Source: Artemisia argyi (lineage: Eukaryota > Streptophyta > Magnoliopsida > Asterales > Asteraceae). Taken from it: DNA of 64,000 bases. Positions 10,512 to 22,479 of the stretch are shown piece by piece. The stretch lies in the NCBI GenBank assembly GCA_030686995.1, contig CM060681.1, positions 160,040,333 to 160,104,332 of the forward strand, read 5' to 3'. Below the pieces are notes generated by a model. The model ran no database searches. It worked only from the letters and a program-made list of their open reading frames with translations, and had not been told where the DNA came from. Within the stretch, counting starts at the first letter, position 1; each line of letters opens with the position of its first letter. The translations under genes and the position numbers were made by a program.

Positions 10512-13202
10512 AGATTGAGTCCTGAAATTTAATGTGCAGGCGTTAAGATTGCATATAATACAAATTGCTAATGCTCGGAATTCAATGCAGCATCATAATA
10601 ACTATACAATCATGAAAGGAGATGAAGTGCAAGGGTTGCCCGAATTGATCACATAGCATTTAGTATAGAATTAAAAGTCGGTTAGATGAAGTGCAAGGGT
10701 TGCGAAAGGTTGTAAGAATAATTAATGATTTAACCTAATTCATGCCTATATAAACCGGCCAAAATCACATTTAGTATGTACATTTGAAGATGACTCACAC
10801 ATCTTTTAGATCTTATTATTGGTAGCGGTATGTAAATTCTATTTTGCAATATTTTGAAAATGATTCACACATCTTTTAGATCTTTGTAATTAACTTGGTC
10901 TTCTTTTTTTCTTAATTTTTTATCATACGCAGGTACCATGAAAATCACACAAGATCATGCATGCTCAGATAAATGAAACTAAAGATTGGGATACCAACTA
11001 TTTTATTTCTTTCTTACATATTTAGGTGATTCTTATAGGTTAGCATATATATAGATATATGTATTATGTTAATGATTTTCATATACAAGTAATTTATGTG
11101 TGATTTCTATTGATGTAGCTCACATGTGCGAATTGATTCAAGAAAATGTGCACGAGCATGTATGTAAAGCAACATTTAAATGATTAAATGTAATTTTTAG
11201 CGTGATTAGTTTATGATGTAGCTCACATGTGCAAGTTGATTCAAGAAAATGTGCACGAGCATATATACAACATCGAGATGAAAGTGCAAGGGTTGCCGAA
11301 ATTGATCACGTATTTAGTATAGAATTAAAAGACGGTTATGGACAAGCATGTATGTAAAACAATATTTAAATGGTTAAATGATAAAGTACATACTTTATGC
11401 TCGAACCCATTTGTAAATTATAATAATAATAATAATAAAATGTTTAAAACATAAGAGTTGAGTCCAAAGGTTTGAGAAATTATTAATAGTGTGTTAATTA
11501 AAATTCATTTGGTTAATTATTTAGAATTGAGTTTATTGATAAAATTTATTAATATTAGTTAGAATTCAATATTAATTTTCAATTAAATTAGTTGTACAGT
11601 AAAATGAGATGATACCAAAAAAGTTTGTAACGATTTTTATATAATTTATGTGGCATTATTATATATACATGATTACACAAACTTTATAATACTATAAGAT
11701 TGAGTCCTTTAATATAATGCGGAGTAATCAAGATACTCAAGATAGAGTCCCATAATTTAATGTGAAGTATATACAACATCGAGATAGAAGTGCAAAGGTT
11801 GCCAGAATTGATCACGTACTTAGTATAGAATTAAAATATGGTTATGGATTGAGATGAAGTTGAAAAGGTTGCAAGAATAATTAATGATTTAACCTAATTC
11901 ATGCCTATATAAACCGGCCAAAATCACATTTAGTATGTACATGTTGTAAGCAACATTTAAATGGTTAAATGATAAAGTACATAATTTTTGCTCGAACCCA
12001 TTTGTAAATTATAATAATAAATAAAAAAATAAAGTTTAAGACATAATAGTGGAGTCCAAAGGTTTTAGGAATTATTAACAGTATGTTTATTAATATTCAT
12101 ATGATTAGCTATTTAGAATTGAGTTTATTAATAAAATTTATTAATATTAGTTAGACTTCAATGTTAATTTTCAATTGAGTCCCTTAATTTAATGTGGAGT
12201 AATCAAGATACTCAAGATGGTGTCCCATAATTTAATGTGAAGTTTATACAACATCGAGATTGAAGTGTAAGGGTTGCAGAAATTAATCACGTATTTAGTA
12301 AAGAATTAAAAGACGGTTATGGATTGAGATGAAGTTGAAAAGGTTGCAAGAATAATTAATGATTTAACCTAATTCATGCCTATATAAACCGGCCAAAATC
12401 ACATTTAGTATGTACATGTTGTAAGCAACATTTTAATGGTTAAATGATAAAGTATATAATTTTTGCTCGAACCCATTTGTAAATTATAATAATAAATTAA
12501 AAAAATAAAGTTTAAAACATAATAGTGGAGTCCAAAGGTTTTAGGAATTATTAATAGTATGTTAATTAATATTCATATGGTTAGCTATTTAAAATTGAGT
12601 TTATTAATAAAATTTATTAATATTAGTTAGACTTCAATGTTAATTTTTAATTGAGTCCCTTAATTTAATGTGGAGTAATCAGGATACTCAAGATGGAGTC
12701 CCATAATTTAATGTGAAATATATACAATATCGAGATGGAAGTGTAAGGGTTGCAGAAATTAATCACGTACTTAGTAAAGAATTAAAAGAAAGTTATGAAC
12801 TGAGATGAAGTTGAAAAGGCTGCAAGAATAATTAATGATTTAACCTAATTCATGCATATATAAATCGGCCAAAATCACATTTAGTATGTAAATATTTGTA
12901 AGTAACATTTAAATGGTTAAATGATAAAGTACATAATTGTTGCTCGAACCCATTTGTAAATTATAATAATAAATTAAAAAAATAATGTTTAAGACATAAT
13001 AGTGGAGTCCAATGGTTTTAGGAATTATTAATAGTGTGTTAATTAATATTTATTTGGTTAGCTATTTAGAATTGAGTTTACTGATAAAATTTATTAATAT
13101 TAGTTAGACTTCAATTTTAATTTTTAATGAAATTATTTGTACAGTAAAATGAGATGAAGCCAAAAAGGTTTGTAATGATTTTTATATAGTTTATGTGACA
13201 TT
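10512..13202 (+). repeat. Tandem array of about 475-bp TATA-bearing repeats
   Basis: Two intact periods are clear: the anchor GAGTCC(C)TTAAT recurs at 11702, 12178 and 12653. A second anchor, CATGCCTATATAAACCGGCC, recurs at about 11900, 12375 and 12851, with an older copy at 10741. The unit starting near 11250 has lost the TATA part, and the one near 10512-10790 is partial and more diverged. A smaller direct repeat of about 103-bp period (GATGTAGCTCACATGTGC at 11112 and 11215) lies at the left. No coding potential is seen. The last unit is split by the solo LTR and resumes at 16209. Confidence 0.8.
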
Positions 13203-14969
13203 TGTCACAACCCACAATTTCAGGTCATTTTTCCAAACTTCGACATTCTACTATTCACAAATTACTATTCATCGTTTTACTATTCATCGTTTTTGAGGTC
13301 AATTTGACATTCCAAGACACATTCAGAAATTTTACTATTCACTTGACTCTATTCATTTCCGAGAGAAAACCACTATTCACGTGCATTACTCATGTCGTCG
13401 TAAATTTAGTTTACGAGTGTTCAAATTCGCGTAACCGTATTGGTTCAGGGGCGAATTCATGCATTATTATCAGGGACATTTCATACGGACTAGAAATAGT
13501 CTGCATATCATCATTAGGACACTTGCATACTATTCCACTCGTAGGATAATTAAATTTATACTTTTGGTACAATTAACGATTTACGTATGTTTATTTTAAA
13601 TAAATACTAATACGCGAACTATAAACGTGACTAACATGTCCGACACTCCCGACTATTATCCCAATATATTTTCATACTCATTTTTATAATATAAAAATTA
13701 TAATATCAATTTACCCGGTATTTTGGAAATTTATTTATTACGTATTGTACGTCTAACTTAATAACGACGGTTTTCATAAAAATTAAACAATAATCACCCG
13801 AACTCTCCGTACTTGTACCCGACACATTTTTACAATTTTTATGACTTTATTATGTCCCGAATAACTTCAATAAAATTTATTTCTAACAAACCCGGTACCC
13901 GATAAAACCTAAAACTATCACTACAACAAATTACCACTAACTTTTTAATAAAAACCCAAGACAACCCCCCCCCCCCCTTTCCCTCCTTTTTGCGCCGGCC
14001 AACCCCCCCACCCCCTGGTCCTAATGAGCTAATCTCACCAACTCACTTTAATGCTTACCAAACATTTGTCTCCTAAGTATAAAATACACCTTTTCATCCC
14101 ATTTTATCACAAATCATTTTTACAAGTGTAAGTAAGAACTCTTTCTCTAATTTTCTCTTATGGTATAATCGACCTAGGGTGATCAAGAAGCAAGAACAAC
14201 AAATTTTCCAAGATCTAGGTGTAAACTTGTTCACTTAGTCATCCTTGTTGGAGTTTTGAAATAGAAACTCAAGGATTAGTAGGTTTTTCATCATCCAAAC
14301 TCCCTAAACCTTCAAGTAAGTTAACAAACTCATTTTTATAATTTTTACAAGTTATTACTATGGTTATATACTTTTCTTACAAGAACTCATGCATATAATG
14401 ATTTATACCACTCTATTTTGTACATATTTAACTTTGAACTCTAGAAATGAAAACATGAGAAACCCTTGTTAGACCTAGTGGATTGATGATGTTTAAGGAC
14501 CCATGACACCCTAAGAAGGTGTATGGTAGGATTAGACTAGTTTTGTGGTGATTGAAAGTGGTTTGGTTGAAGTTGGAACAAGTTTGAAACTAGGAAAATG
14601 ATTTTTGAAACAATAGAAATACCTACTGTCCTTATTTTTATTTCGTGGGAAAATCAGTAGATGGTGGTTAAGTTTTGACCAAAGATTTAGAAAATACTTT
14701 CAAAAATGAAACTTTAGGCGAAAGAATGGATTAAAACGAGCTTATAACGAAGGAGATATGATTTTTGCAAATTTAACGACGAAAACTATTTCTTATAAAA
14801 ACTGCTTGCTGTTTGGCAGATTTCGACGTACAAATAGAGGCATTAAACGTAACCTAGAGGAACCGAGTTATCAAAAATATCTTAGTATATACAAAAACGA
14901 ATCCGTGGACATATAGAACAAGGAAAATGAGCTTAAAACGACCAAGTTATACCCGTTTTAACATCGTCA

Positions 14970-15027
<58 letters not shown>

Positions 15028-16208
15028 TCACAAATAAAAATAATAACTTACGCGCTAAACGGTATATTTTCTAGAAATGTTACTAAGGACTATTTTCTTA
15101 TCAAATTAATACGTATGACTCAAGGGAATATTTATACGACTTAACGACGTTATTTCAAGGTTTTCGATACAAGGAACTTAACGCTAACATTTTTATACGA
15201 GATAATACGACAAGTTATATACTTCTATATATGGACTTATTTTTCCTAAGTATGGAAACTATTTTACTATGATGATAACTAGTATTTCCAAATTACGAGT
15301 GGTATGGGTATCATGTGCATGTGCATTCATTTCATTACGGCTTGATCTTAATTAGATCGCGATTATTCATTTAGGTTGCGGCTAGTGTTCGCGCCTCATT
15401 GTCCCGATTTCTTTACCATCGTTGTACCATCCTTTCGAGGTGAGTCTTCATAGCCCCGTTTTAATTACTTATTTGATTTTAAATCCCACGGGGGAGAATA
15501 CATTGCACAATTATTTTTTTGTACATGCCCAAGTATTACAAATTCCATACATTGCTTAAGTTGCCTTACTACCAAGTTAAGTCCCCTTATATATCATGGA
15601 CCGTTAATTTTAGTGCTAAGCGAGAGTGAGTGGAAAGATCTATCGAGGGTGACGCCTCCATTCGTGTTTGGGTTGCTCTAACGGGACGAATGCATTTCAT
15701 GTCTTATCATAATTGAGTGTCTGGTAAACACTCTGGTGGGGCCATTACAAAGTCTAGCTTCGGGGTCATGAGCTTAAGAGCCAATGTAGCTTTTTTTTTG
15801 ACATTTTGTCGGTTTACTTATTACTTGCGGCTTATGTACTTACGATTTACTTACAAACCTATGATTATTCACCAACTTTATGTTGACCGTTTTCGCAATG
15901 TATTTCTCAGGTAACTAAGGCATATTCTCATGGCATGCATGGAGTCACTTTGTGTATCAAGGATGACGCGTCTCTTTTGGAATTCATGCACTTTTGAACT
16001 ATCGTTTGATTGTACTAAATTATTTCCTTAAACCTTTTCCAACTTTTGGGACCTATGTTTTATAACTCTGAATATTTTGAATGAATCAAACGATGTATTT
16101 TATAAACAACACTTTAGGTCGTTCGACATATCCTGGTTGTGTGCTATGATCCGTTACACCCTCAGGTATTCCATTCCGCTGCCATTCAGGTATTTTGGGG
16201 GTGTGACA
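13203..16208 (+). mobile_element. Solo LTR of the Tekay-like family, with target duplication ACATT
   Basis: It starts TGTCACAACCC and ends GGGTGTGACA, flanked on both sides by ACATT (13198-13202 and 16209-16213). The joined flanks recreate a stretch of the 475-bp repeat seen uninterrupted near 11655 (CATTATTATATATACATGA). It is homologous to the LTR at 714-4230. No interior is present, so two LTRs of a full element probably recombined. It carries the ACTATTCA cluster, a C-run (about 13967-13978), a TATA-like TATAAAATAC near 14079 and an (AT)n tract. Confidence 0.92.
14973..15025. repeat. (TA)n microsatellite
   Basis: About 26 uninterrupted TA dinucleotides lie inside the solo LTR. Confidence 0.95.
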
Positions 16209-16260
16209 ACATTATTATATATACATGATAACCCAAATTACACTATAACAAATAATAAAA
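16209..16260 (+). repeat. Resumed end of the split 475-bp repeat
   Basis: After the ACATT duplication the sequence continues as in the repeat near 11660 (ATTATTATATATACATGA) and loses similarity after about 45 bases. This marks the right edge of the array. Confidence 0.7.
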
Positions 16261-16530
16261 AGCCAGTATGCTTCGTATTACCATGCAAAAATCACATAAT
16301 GCAAAATTATTGTTGGGTTACGTAATAGGCCAAAACAATCAAAGGAAATTACATCAAGCGTATGACAATTTAATAACGAAACCCCATTTAGAAAATATAA
16401 AGACCAAAAAACCAAAGTAATATCACCCATTTTTATATTTTTAAACAACAAACTAAAAAAGTTTCATAGAACATACTAAACTAAAAATACGAATGCACTC
16501 GACAATTCACAAAAACAATACGCGCGATTA
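16261..16530. other. AT-rich DNA, nothing recognised
   Basis: No gene or repeat structure was found in this short interval between the array and the hairpin at 16543. Confidence 0.5.
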
Positions 16531-16534
16531 ACAA

Positions 16535-16562
16535 TTAGATTAAAAGCCCGTGCGTAGCACGG
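16535..16562 (-). mobile_element. Possible Helitron 3' terminus (hairpin plus CTAA)
   Basis: The minus strand reads a perfect hairpin CCCGTGC-TAC-GCACGGG, then CTTTTAAT and CTAA followed by T. This is the same layout as the termini at 7763 and 8622. I could not find the matching 5' end, so it may be an isolated end. Confidence 0.4.
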
Positions 16563-16599
16563 GTTCTGCAAGCCTCATAATTATAATTTTCAAGTAGAT

Positions 16600-17392
16600 C
16601 ATGCGATGTTTGGGTGTTAAGAGTTATTGAAGGCACGTGAGGTGAACAAGTGAGATTTACATCACATTTATGAGTTGCACGTGTATAATTCTCCACCAAG
16701 GCCCTTAACAAACTTTCCCGCCAAAAACAACATTTAAATAGTCGTTAGCTTATCACTTTCATTTTGAGTTTTAGTCTTGTTCTTGTAACTTTCTCTCTAT
16801 TTCTCATTTGTAACAACCGTTTGTAACAAACTATCACCATCGATATGCAATTAAGCTTTCGATAATATCAATTCTTTCTACTTGATTGACCAAGTTAATT
16901 GTATTCCATTAATGATCCTTTAGTGACTCCTAGTAGTGTGTATCAATTGTTATCAGAGCACTTTCTTAGCCATTAAATTGGTTAAGTTTGTTCTTCAACT
17001 GTCTGTACACTTCCCACCAAAATTGTATTACACAACTGATAAATTCAGTTGTGACTCCGGCCAACTGAATTTCATCCAAATCAAGTCTCAAAAAAAGTTT
17101 CCAAACACCATTACGTTTCAGTCGTTCTTGTTAGTTGTGTTAACTCTATTCCAATCCCAAAAACGTTAGTGATCATTGGATATATTAGGTTCGTACTTGC
17201 ACCAAATATGTTTAAACTCTAATCATGAGAGTCCATTAACCAATTAGAGTTCTTTGGACCGATTGTAAATTTAGTTGGTATAGTATACATAATCTTTCTT
17301 GATTATGTATCATGGCACCTTCTACAAGAACCACCACTAGTAGTAGTAATGATGAGCGAAATCCTGGTGTACAATTTTCTATCGGGTCGTAA
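16600..17392 (+). mobile_element. Copia LTR 3' end, primer site and gag start (fragment)
   Basis: An LTR ends at about 16945 (...GTGTGTATCA). It is followed by TGTTATCAGAGC (16948-16959), close to the initiator-tRNA-Met primer site TGGTATCAGAGC of Copia elements. After a leader, an ATG at 17312 opens a 26-codon frame, MAPSTRTTT...FSIGS, of Copia gag N-terminal style. It is then cut by unrelated sequence at about 17388. The LTR's left end could not be fixed. The gag start is too short to place in a lineage. Confidence 0.6.
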
Positions 17393-18195
17393 ATTTATAA
17401 TTGCCAACTAACCTATAGACTAATAATTACAGGTAGTGTACCCGATCAGTTATAGCTAGTGATTGGTAAGTACGGATCGTTCGCAAGGAGTGAGTGGACT
17501 AAAGCAAATCTAAAGGTATTCTAATTATCTAATTTAAATAAGAATAGGGGGTTCAATCTGAGAGATTGGCACATTTTGATATTATTGATTAACTAATAAT
17601 TAAACTAAGAATAAAAGTAAAACGATAGTGGTAGAGTTATAGTCTTATGATAGGAGAACGTGCTAGCAAATTTCATCGTATCAAGTCATAGTGATTCGTC
17701 TACAAGTGCAATGACTAAATGTTACTTCGGTTGGTGAGTCAGTGAATGTAAAATGAAACTCGAGAAACATGGATTCGACCTTGTGAGTACATTCCCTAGC
17801 TATGGTAGACTAGGCCAAATGGTCATGGTTACCTAGCCTTATGTATGCCTTATCCCGATGGTTATAAAGTTAATAAGCGTCAAGCACGCATAAAGTGTTT
17901 CAACTATTAAGTATAATCTATATTGACAATCACATATAAATGAGACTACCTAAACTCACATGAATGGTGATCTATAAGAGATCTCGCGCTAACTTACTTG
18001 CCTTAATCATATACTAACTAACCTAGGGATACGGTCGGCCTCTAGTCTGAATGGCAACCACCGTGAAGCTATGTTATCACACATACCAACCATTATGATA
18101 CGGATCATAAATCACAGAAATAAATCTAAACAATAGCCAACATACTTCAAGCAAATAAACAAACGTAATCGAGCACGATAGGAAAATGATGTGTG
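17388..18195 (-). mobile_element. Fragment of a diverged Athila-like LTR, minus orientation
   Basis: It keeps the block order of the LTRs at 4725 and 32056: CAGGTAGTGTACCCGATC, then GTACGGATCGTTCGC, then a mid-LTR AT-rich part with CAACTA...AATAAAAGTAAAA. The sequence is far more diverged, so it is another subfamily. It stops at 18195 where the SIRE 3' interior begins, with no clear terminus. It is therefore probably a deletion junction. Confidence 0.5.
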
Positions 18196-18922
18196 AACAA
18201 CCTTAGCCTTGTTTTTGGAAAATGTTTCTCACAAAGGAAAATGATGATTTCCTTGTAGCTTTTTATGGTCATAGCTTATTTGTAGCTATTTCTTTATTTC
18301 TAGAGGCAGGATAGTGTAACCAAAATTTCTTGTCTTTGACTTTTTAAGAAGTCTAAATTTTACATGAAATGAATTTCATTACACTACAAGGTTTTCTTTG
18401 TTTGTTGACCATTTAGGTATGATGTGTGAACTATACCTTGTTATGGTGCCATACATAAATCTTGTGCTTTAGAAACTAACCTCTCTTTTTGTAGGTTCAT
18501 TATCCATGTTTTCCTTCCTTGATACTCCATTTAGGGGAGTAATATTCAAGGGGGAGCATGAGTATTGCATTATTCCGTTTCACAACTCTAAGTTGTATTT
18601 TAGACATGAAATACCTTTATCTTGTGCGGAAACTAACATTTCTTTTGTAGGTTCAAAATCCATGTCTCCTCTCTTGGTACTCTATTTAGGGGGAGTATCA
18701 ACCAAGGGGGAGCATGGCCATTATTCTGCTTCGCTTCTCTACTTTTTGTTTCAACAAAAAGGAGGAGATTTTATATTAAAATTGTTCAACTTTTGATATT
18801 TCCGCTTCGCTAACTCTTTGCAAAAACAAGTTTTAATACTAACTTTATAAGACTTAACACTAAATCTTATGGCTTACTTTTAAATAAAGTTTATGTTTTG
18901 TCATCAACAAAAAGGGGGAGAT
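18196..18922 (+). mobile_element. Extra copy of the SIRE 3' interior, directly left of LTR 1
   Basis: These 727 bases match 27210-27936 with about five differences by eye. They hold the purine-rich signals GGGGGAGCATGAG and AAAAAGGGGGAGAT that precede the 3' LTR of this element. Their presence before the left LTR means that LTR also once served as a 3' LTR, as in tandem elements sharing an LTR. The short frame 18506-18796 has a near-identical twin at 27520-27810, but I see no domain in it. Confidence 0.75.
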
Positions 18923-20348
18923 TGTTAATACAAATATCGCCTAAAAACGTTATTTATATTTTACGATCTTTGCTAAGTTTTGTTAATGACAAAGTATGAA
19001 CTTTAGCTAAGAGTAAATCATCACTTTGAGTGTTTAAGTCTTGTTTAACTAATGTTTACATTTCCTTTTAAACTAAACATTGTTTTTATTTCTTAAATTA
19101 GAAAGTGTCTTGTCACATCACACTTATTTCTTAAAATAGAATTGTCACATCACATTTATGGCAAGTTTTGTCTATATGTATTTATGGTAAGAAATGTGTT
19201 TGACTTGCTTTGGTGTGGCTTACAAGTTTTGTGTTTGACTTGATTTAAGTGATGTGACATTGTTTGGTTGCTAGGTGTTATGAGACAAGACCTTGTTTGG
19301 TTTGAAGAGTTATTGCAAAAACCTACTGCAGACCCGGCGGTACCCTGGGGGTACATGGGCGGAACCCATCTGAGGGTTCCGCCTGATCCGCCAGACATGC
19401 AGAATAGTTTGCTATAAATACCAAACCATTTATTTGTTTTGTGTAACCCTTTAGGACTTATTCTCACATATTCTGTCAACTAACTCAGTAACCCTTGACT
19501 TGTGTGATTTTCTTATGTAGCAAGGAACTCCACAAGATCATTCAAGAAGTTGCAAGCTTCAACTCTAAAGTTGCAAGTCTTGGTAGCTTGGTCATGTATA
19601 AGCTTTGGTAGTTTATACTTCATGTGTGTCATGTGTGTAGAAGTTATAGGTTAGTATTTTAGGCCTAAAAATACGTAGTGTGTTGGGAGTTGTTGTACCC
19701 TAGTAAAAGAACTAACAGGAGTGGTTGTACCCTTGGTAAAGAACTCGACATCTAGCTTTGTGTCGGTAAAAGTGTAAGCGACGAATGGGAGTGGTTGTAC
19801 CCTTGTAAAAGAACTCGACATCTAGCTTTGTGTCGGTAAAAGTTTAAGCGACGTGTAAGGTTTTCTCCGCCGGCGAAAGGAGCTTGTTGATTAGTGTTTA
19901 TAACTCTCGAGTTGGAAACTCGGGGCGTGGATGTAGGGCAAGGAAAAAGAGTCCTTGTAGCCGAACCACGATAAACTATCGTGTTGTGGTTTGATTGTTT
20001 CTTTCTCTATCTTTGCTTATTATATGTTGTTGTTTAGTTAGAATTGTTGATCACATATAAAGCTTTTCAAAGAACCAAAACAAGTAAAGTTGTTCTTATA
20101 TCTTTAAACATAAGTAAAGCTTTTCAAAGAACTAAACAAGGAAAGTTAGGATCATTACAAGTAAAGCTTTTCAAAGTATGAAACAAGTTAAGTTAGAATT
20201 GTTATCCACATGAAAAGTCTTTTCAAAGAATCAAACATATTAAGTTGTGTTTATATCTTTAACTAAACGTCAAGTTCTCAAAAGTTATTTAAGCTAAAAA
20301 GGATTTAAAAAGCGGTAAACTATTCAACCCCCCTTCTAGTTTTTCACA
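18923..20348 (+). mobile_element. SIRE-type Copia element G, left LTR
   Basis: It starts TGTTAATAC after the purine tract AAAAAGGGGGAGAT and ends TTTTTCACA before a Met-tRNA primer site. It is 1426 bases long, and by eye about 17 positions differ from the right LTR (about 1.2%). A TATA box (CTATAAATACC, about 19413) follows a GC-rich hairpin at 19336-19392. Direct repeats of AGTAAAGCTTTTCAAAG-like text fill 20050-20240. The LTR is young, although the interior is decayed. Confidence 0.88.
19325..19400 (+). promoter_or_regulatory. GC-rich hairpin just upstream of the SIRE LTR TATA box
   Basis: A perfect 10-bp stem, GGCGGAACCC (19358-19367) with GGGTTCCGCC (19374-19383), has a 6-base loop. Outer GGCGG/CCGCC and CTGCA/TGCAG pairs extend it. 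TATAAATA follows about 20-30 bases further on. The right LTR has the same structure at about 28345-28410. Related hairpins occur inside the element at 23252-23335 and 25540-25680. Confidence 0.75.
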
Positions 20349-20364
20349 ATTGGCATCAGGAGCT
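20349..20364 (+). other. Primer binding site (initiator tRNA-Met type) of element G
   Basis: ATTGGCATCAGGAGC directly follows the LTR and is close to the Copia primer site TGGTATCAGAGC. It supports the LTR end at 20348. Confidence 0.75.
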
Positions 20365-20413
20365 ACGTTACTCAAGATCTTTAAAATAGAATGTATTTTA
20401 AAACTTGGATCGA

Positions 20414-21322
20414 TCCATGGATTTTGAAAATCTCAAAGAAGGGCAACCTATTAAAAACCAACCGCTATTTGAAAAAGAAAACTTACTTGAATGGAAAGGT
20501 AATTTTGAAAACTATGTGAAATCAATTGATCAAGATCTTTGGCATATTATTTCTTTTGGTAATTTCAAAACAAAGAAAACAAGTTTTTGAAAACCAAGAT
20601 AACTATCTTAAACTTGATAAAAATACTAAAGCTAAAACAATGCTTTACAAAGCTTTAGTACCAAATATGAAAGAATGTATTTTTGTCAAAAGGCTAATGA
20701 TGTTTGAAAAATATGGTAAACTTTCATCAAGGAATATGTCAAGTCAAAGATGATCAATTTGATCTTACATATGAATTAGAAGTTTTAGAAAAACTAATTG
20801 ATAGAAACTTAGTAGAAGTTAATACATGTGCTACTAGTTTAAATGTTTTAAATGAAGGTACAAGTGAAGATGAGTACGTGTGTGATTCTAAACTAGATAA
20901 AACATCAAGCAAGGTACACTTTGAAACCAAACTCTTTTTCTTTGATTAATTTATCCTAGAGTTTTCTAAACTAGAAAATGAGTCAAAACATTTGTGCAAC
21001 ATGGACCTAAAAGCTATCTTCAAGAATGAGTCTTTAAAATCTCTTAAGAATATCTTTGAAAATTAAATCTTATTGGAAGATAAAATGTCTAGAATTAAGA
21101 GTAATGTTGAAATTAATCTAGAATGTAAATTATGTCTAGATTACAAACATGAGATTAAAATGCAAAATGAGAAAGGAAAAATTATTAGTTAAATTTGATG
21201 AAAGCTCAAAATCTCTTGAAAGATTGTTGAGGAGTCAAAGGTTGTTTAAAGATAAAACCGGATTAGGATTTAACTCAAAAGCACCATTAACTAATAAAAC
21301 AAAGCAAGTAAAATTTGTCTAA
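20414..21322 (+). pseudogene. SIRE-type Copia gag, decayed (element G)
   Basis: Particle-forming gag of a SIRE-lineage Copia element. It starts MDFENL and reads PLFEKENLLEWKGNFENYV then SIDQDLWHIISFG, the lineage's opening. Next, in shifted frames, come KAKTMLYKAL, HQGICQVKDDQFDL and a charged coiled-coil-like stretch. It ends with FDESSKSLERLLRSQR and GLGFNSKAP near 21190-21290, a typical SIRE gag tail. At least three frame changes and several stops break it, and the middle is shortened. The CCHC knuckle is not visible. It follows the primer site by about 50 bases, the normal place. Family assignment is firm; it is not functional. Confidence 0.8.
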
Positions 21323-22479
21323 CCTAGAAGAGAGATTTAGAAGATAATTCTATCTCTAATAGAAACTCATGATAAAAGAATTAAGATTATCATACTCTAT
21401 GCTTTTATATGACTGTCTAACCTTCTTGGATACATGAGTTATTGAGTTTCAAAGCATGTCGTCAAACCAAGTTTTTACGCATAATGCTTATTCGCTTGAT
21501 AGCATCTCTATGCAATTTAAAAGGTACGCATTACTTAAACTTGACTTTGGTTATATCTTGTCTCTAGCATTATGTGTTCAAATATGTGTTATTTGTAATA
21601 CTCTAGAGTGTTTACCTGTTATTTGTAAATAACTAAGATTAGATTCTATGCAACAAGAAATTTAGTCTTTAGTACTAGTAGGAGATATAAGGTGTTTTGG
21701 TTCTTTAACCATCAAGAGATAAACACGAAAAACTCTTGAGTATGTCTCACTCAACTCTTGCTTACAAGTGAGCTAACTAAGAATTTCCTAAGTGTTAAAA
21801 TGTCTAACACTTTTGTGATGCTTGCAAAACAAACCTTTGTTAAACAATTTTTCTCAAACACCATACTTTGAGTCTTTAATTGTGTTTTTCTTCAATCTCT
21901 TCTTTATGATAATCTCACATAAAACACACAAGGTGAAATTAATCACATTAGCATATATTAGGATGTGTGAAAGAAAATGAGTTTTCAACATCTAGGATTT
22001 ACTCATCAAATGTGACACATAGTCTCATGATGTTGTACCTCTTGGACTTTTTCAAAACAAATAGAGTTCATAGTGTCTTAAGTAAGAAAACCCAAAGAGT
22101 CGAGGAGTCGTTGAATATGACATTTAACGAGTGATCTCCTCCTTCTATGATATCATCTTTGGTAGATGATAACTTAGTCGAAAGTCCAATGATGGCAAGA
22201 CAAGTATGTTGTGTAAAACATTAAGAATAAAAGTATAGAATAACATCTCCTCACCATGAGACAAACATTGAATCAAGCAAAATTGACATTAGTTATAAAA
22301 CTTGATTTATAGGTCATAGTTGTGTCTAAACAAATTCAACAAAAACATTTTTTTTGGAATTTAGAATAAAACAACTAGTGAAACAAAATTGATATTTCAA
22401 AATAATCAAGTGAGTATAGTGTCAATATTTGAAAGAATTTTTGATAATAAAAGCAGGCCACAAAAGCAAGGGATTTTAA
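21323..22479 (+). pseudogene. Decayed interior where protease, integrase and RT should lie
   Basis: The position between gag and RNase H remnants predicts protease, integrase and reverse transcriptase. I could not read any of their motifs (no D-S/T-G, HHCC, DDE or YVDD). The length, about 1.2 kb, is much less than the roughly 3 kb expected, so most has been deleted and the rest is unrecognisable. Confidence 0.4.

Noticed and set aside
10512..13202. Ribosomal intergenic spacer or tRNA-gene array as explanation of the TATA-bearing repeats
   Set aside because: No rRNA sequence, tRNA A/B boxes or cloverleaf is visible in the units.
18506..18796. 96-codon frame with a near-identical twin at 27520-27810
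   Set aside because: The agreement comes from the recent duplication of the whole SIRE 3' end, not from protein conservation. The region carries purine-rich signals and no domain.
19156..19479. Minus-strand frame over the GC-rich hairpin (SGGSGG... text), with a twin at 28170
   Set aside because: It overlaps the LTR promoter and hairpin on the antisense strand. The Gly/Pro-rich text is a by-product of the hairpin composition.
21323..22479. Hidden intact Copia integrase or reverse transcriptase in element G
   Set aside because: I looked for HHCC, DDE-like and YVDD motifs in all plus-strand frames and found none. Only RNase H-region scraps occur further right.
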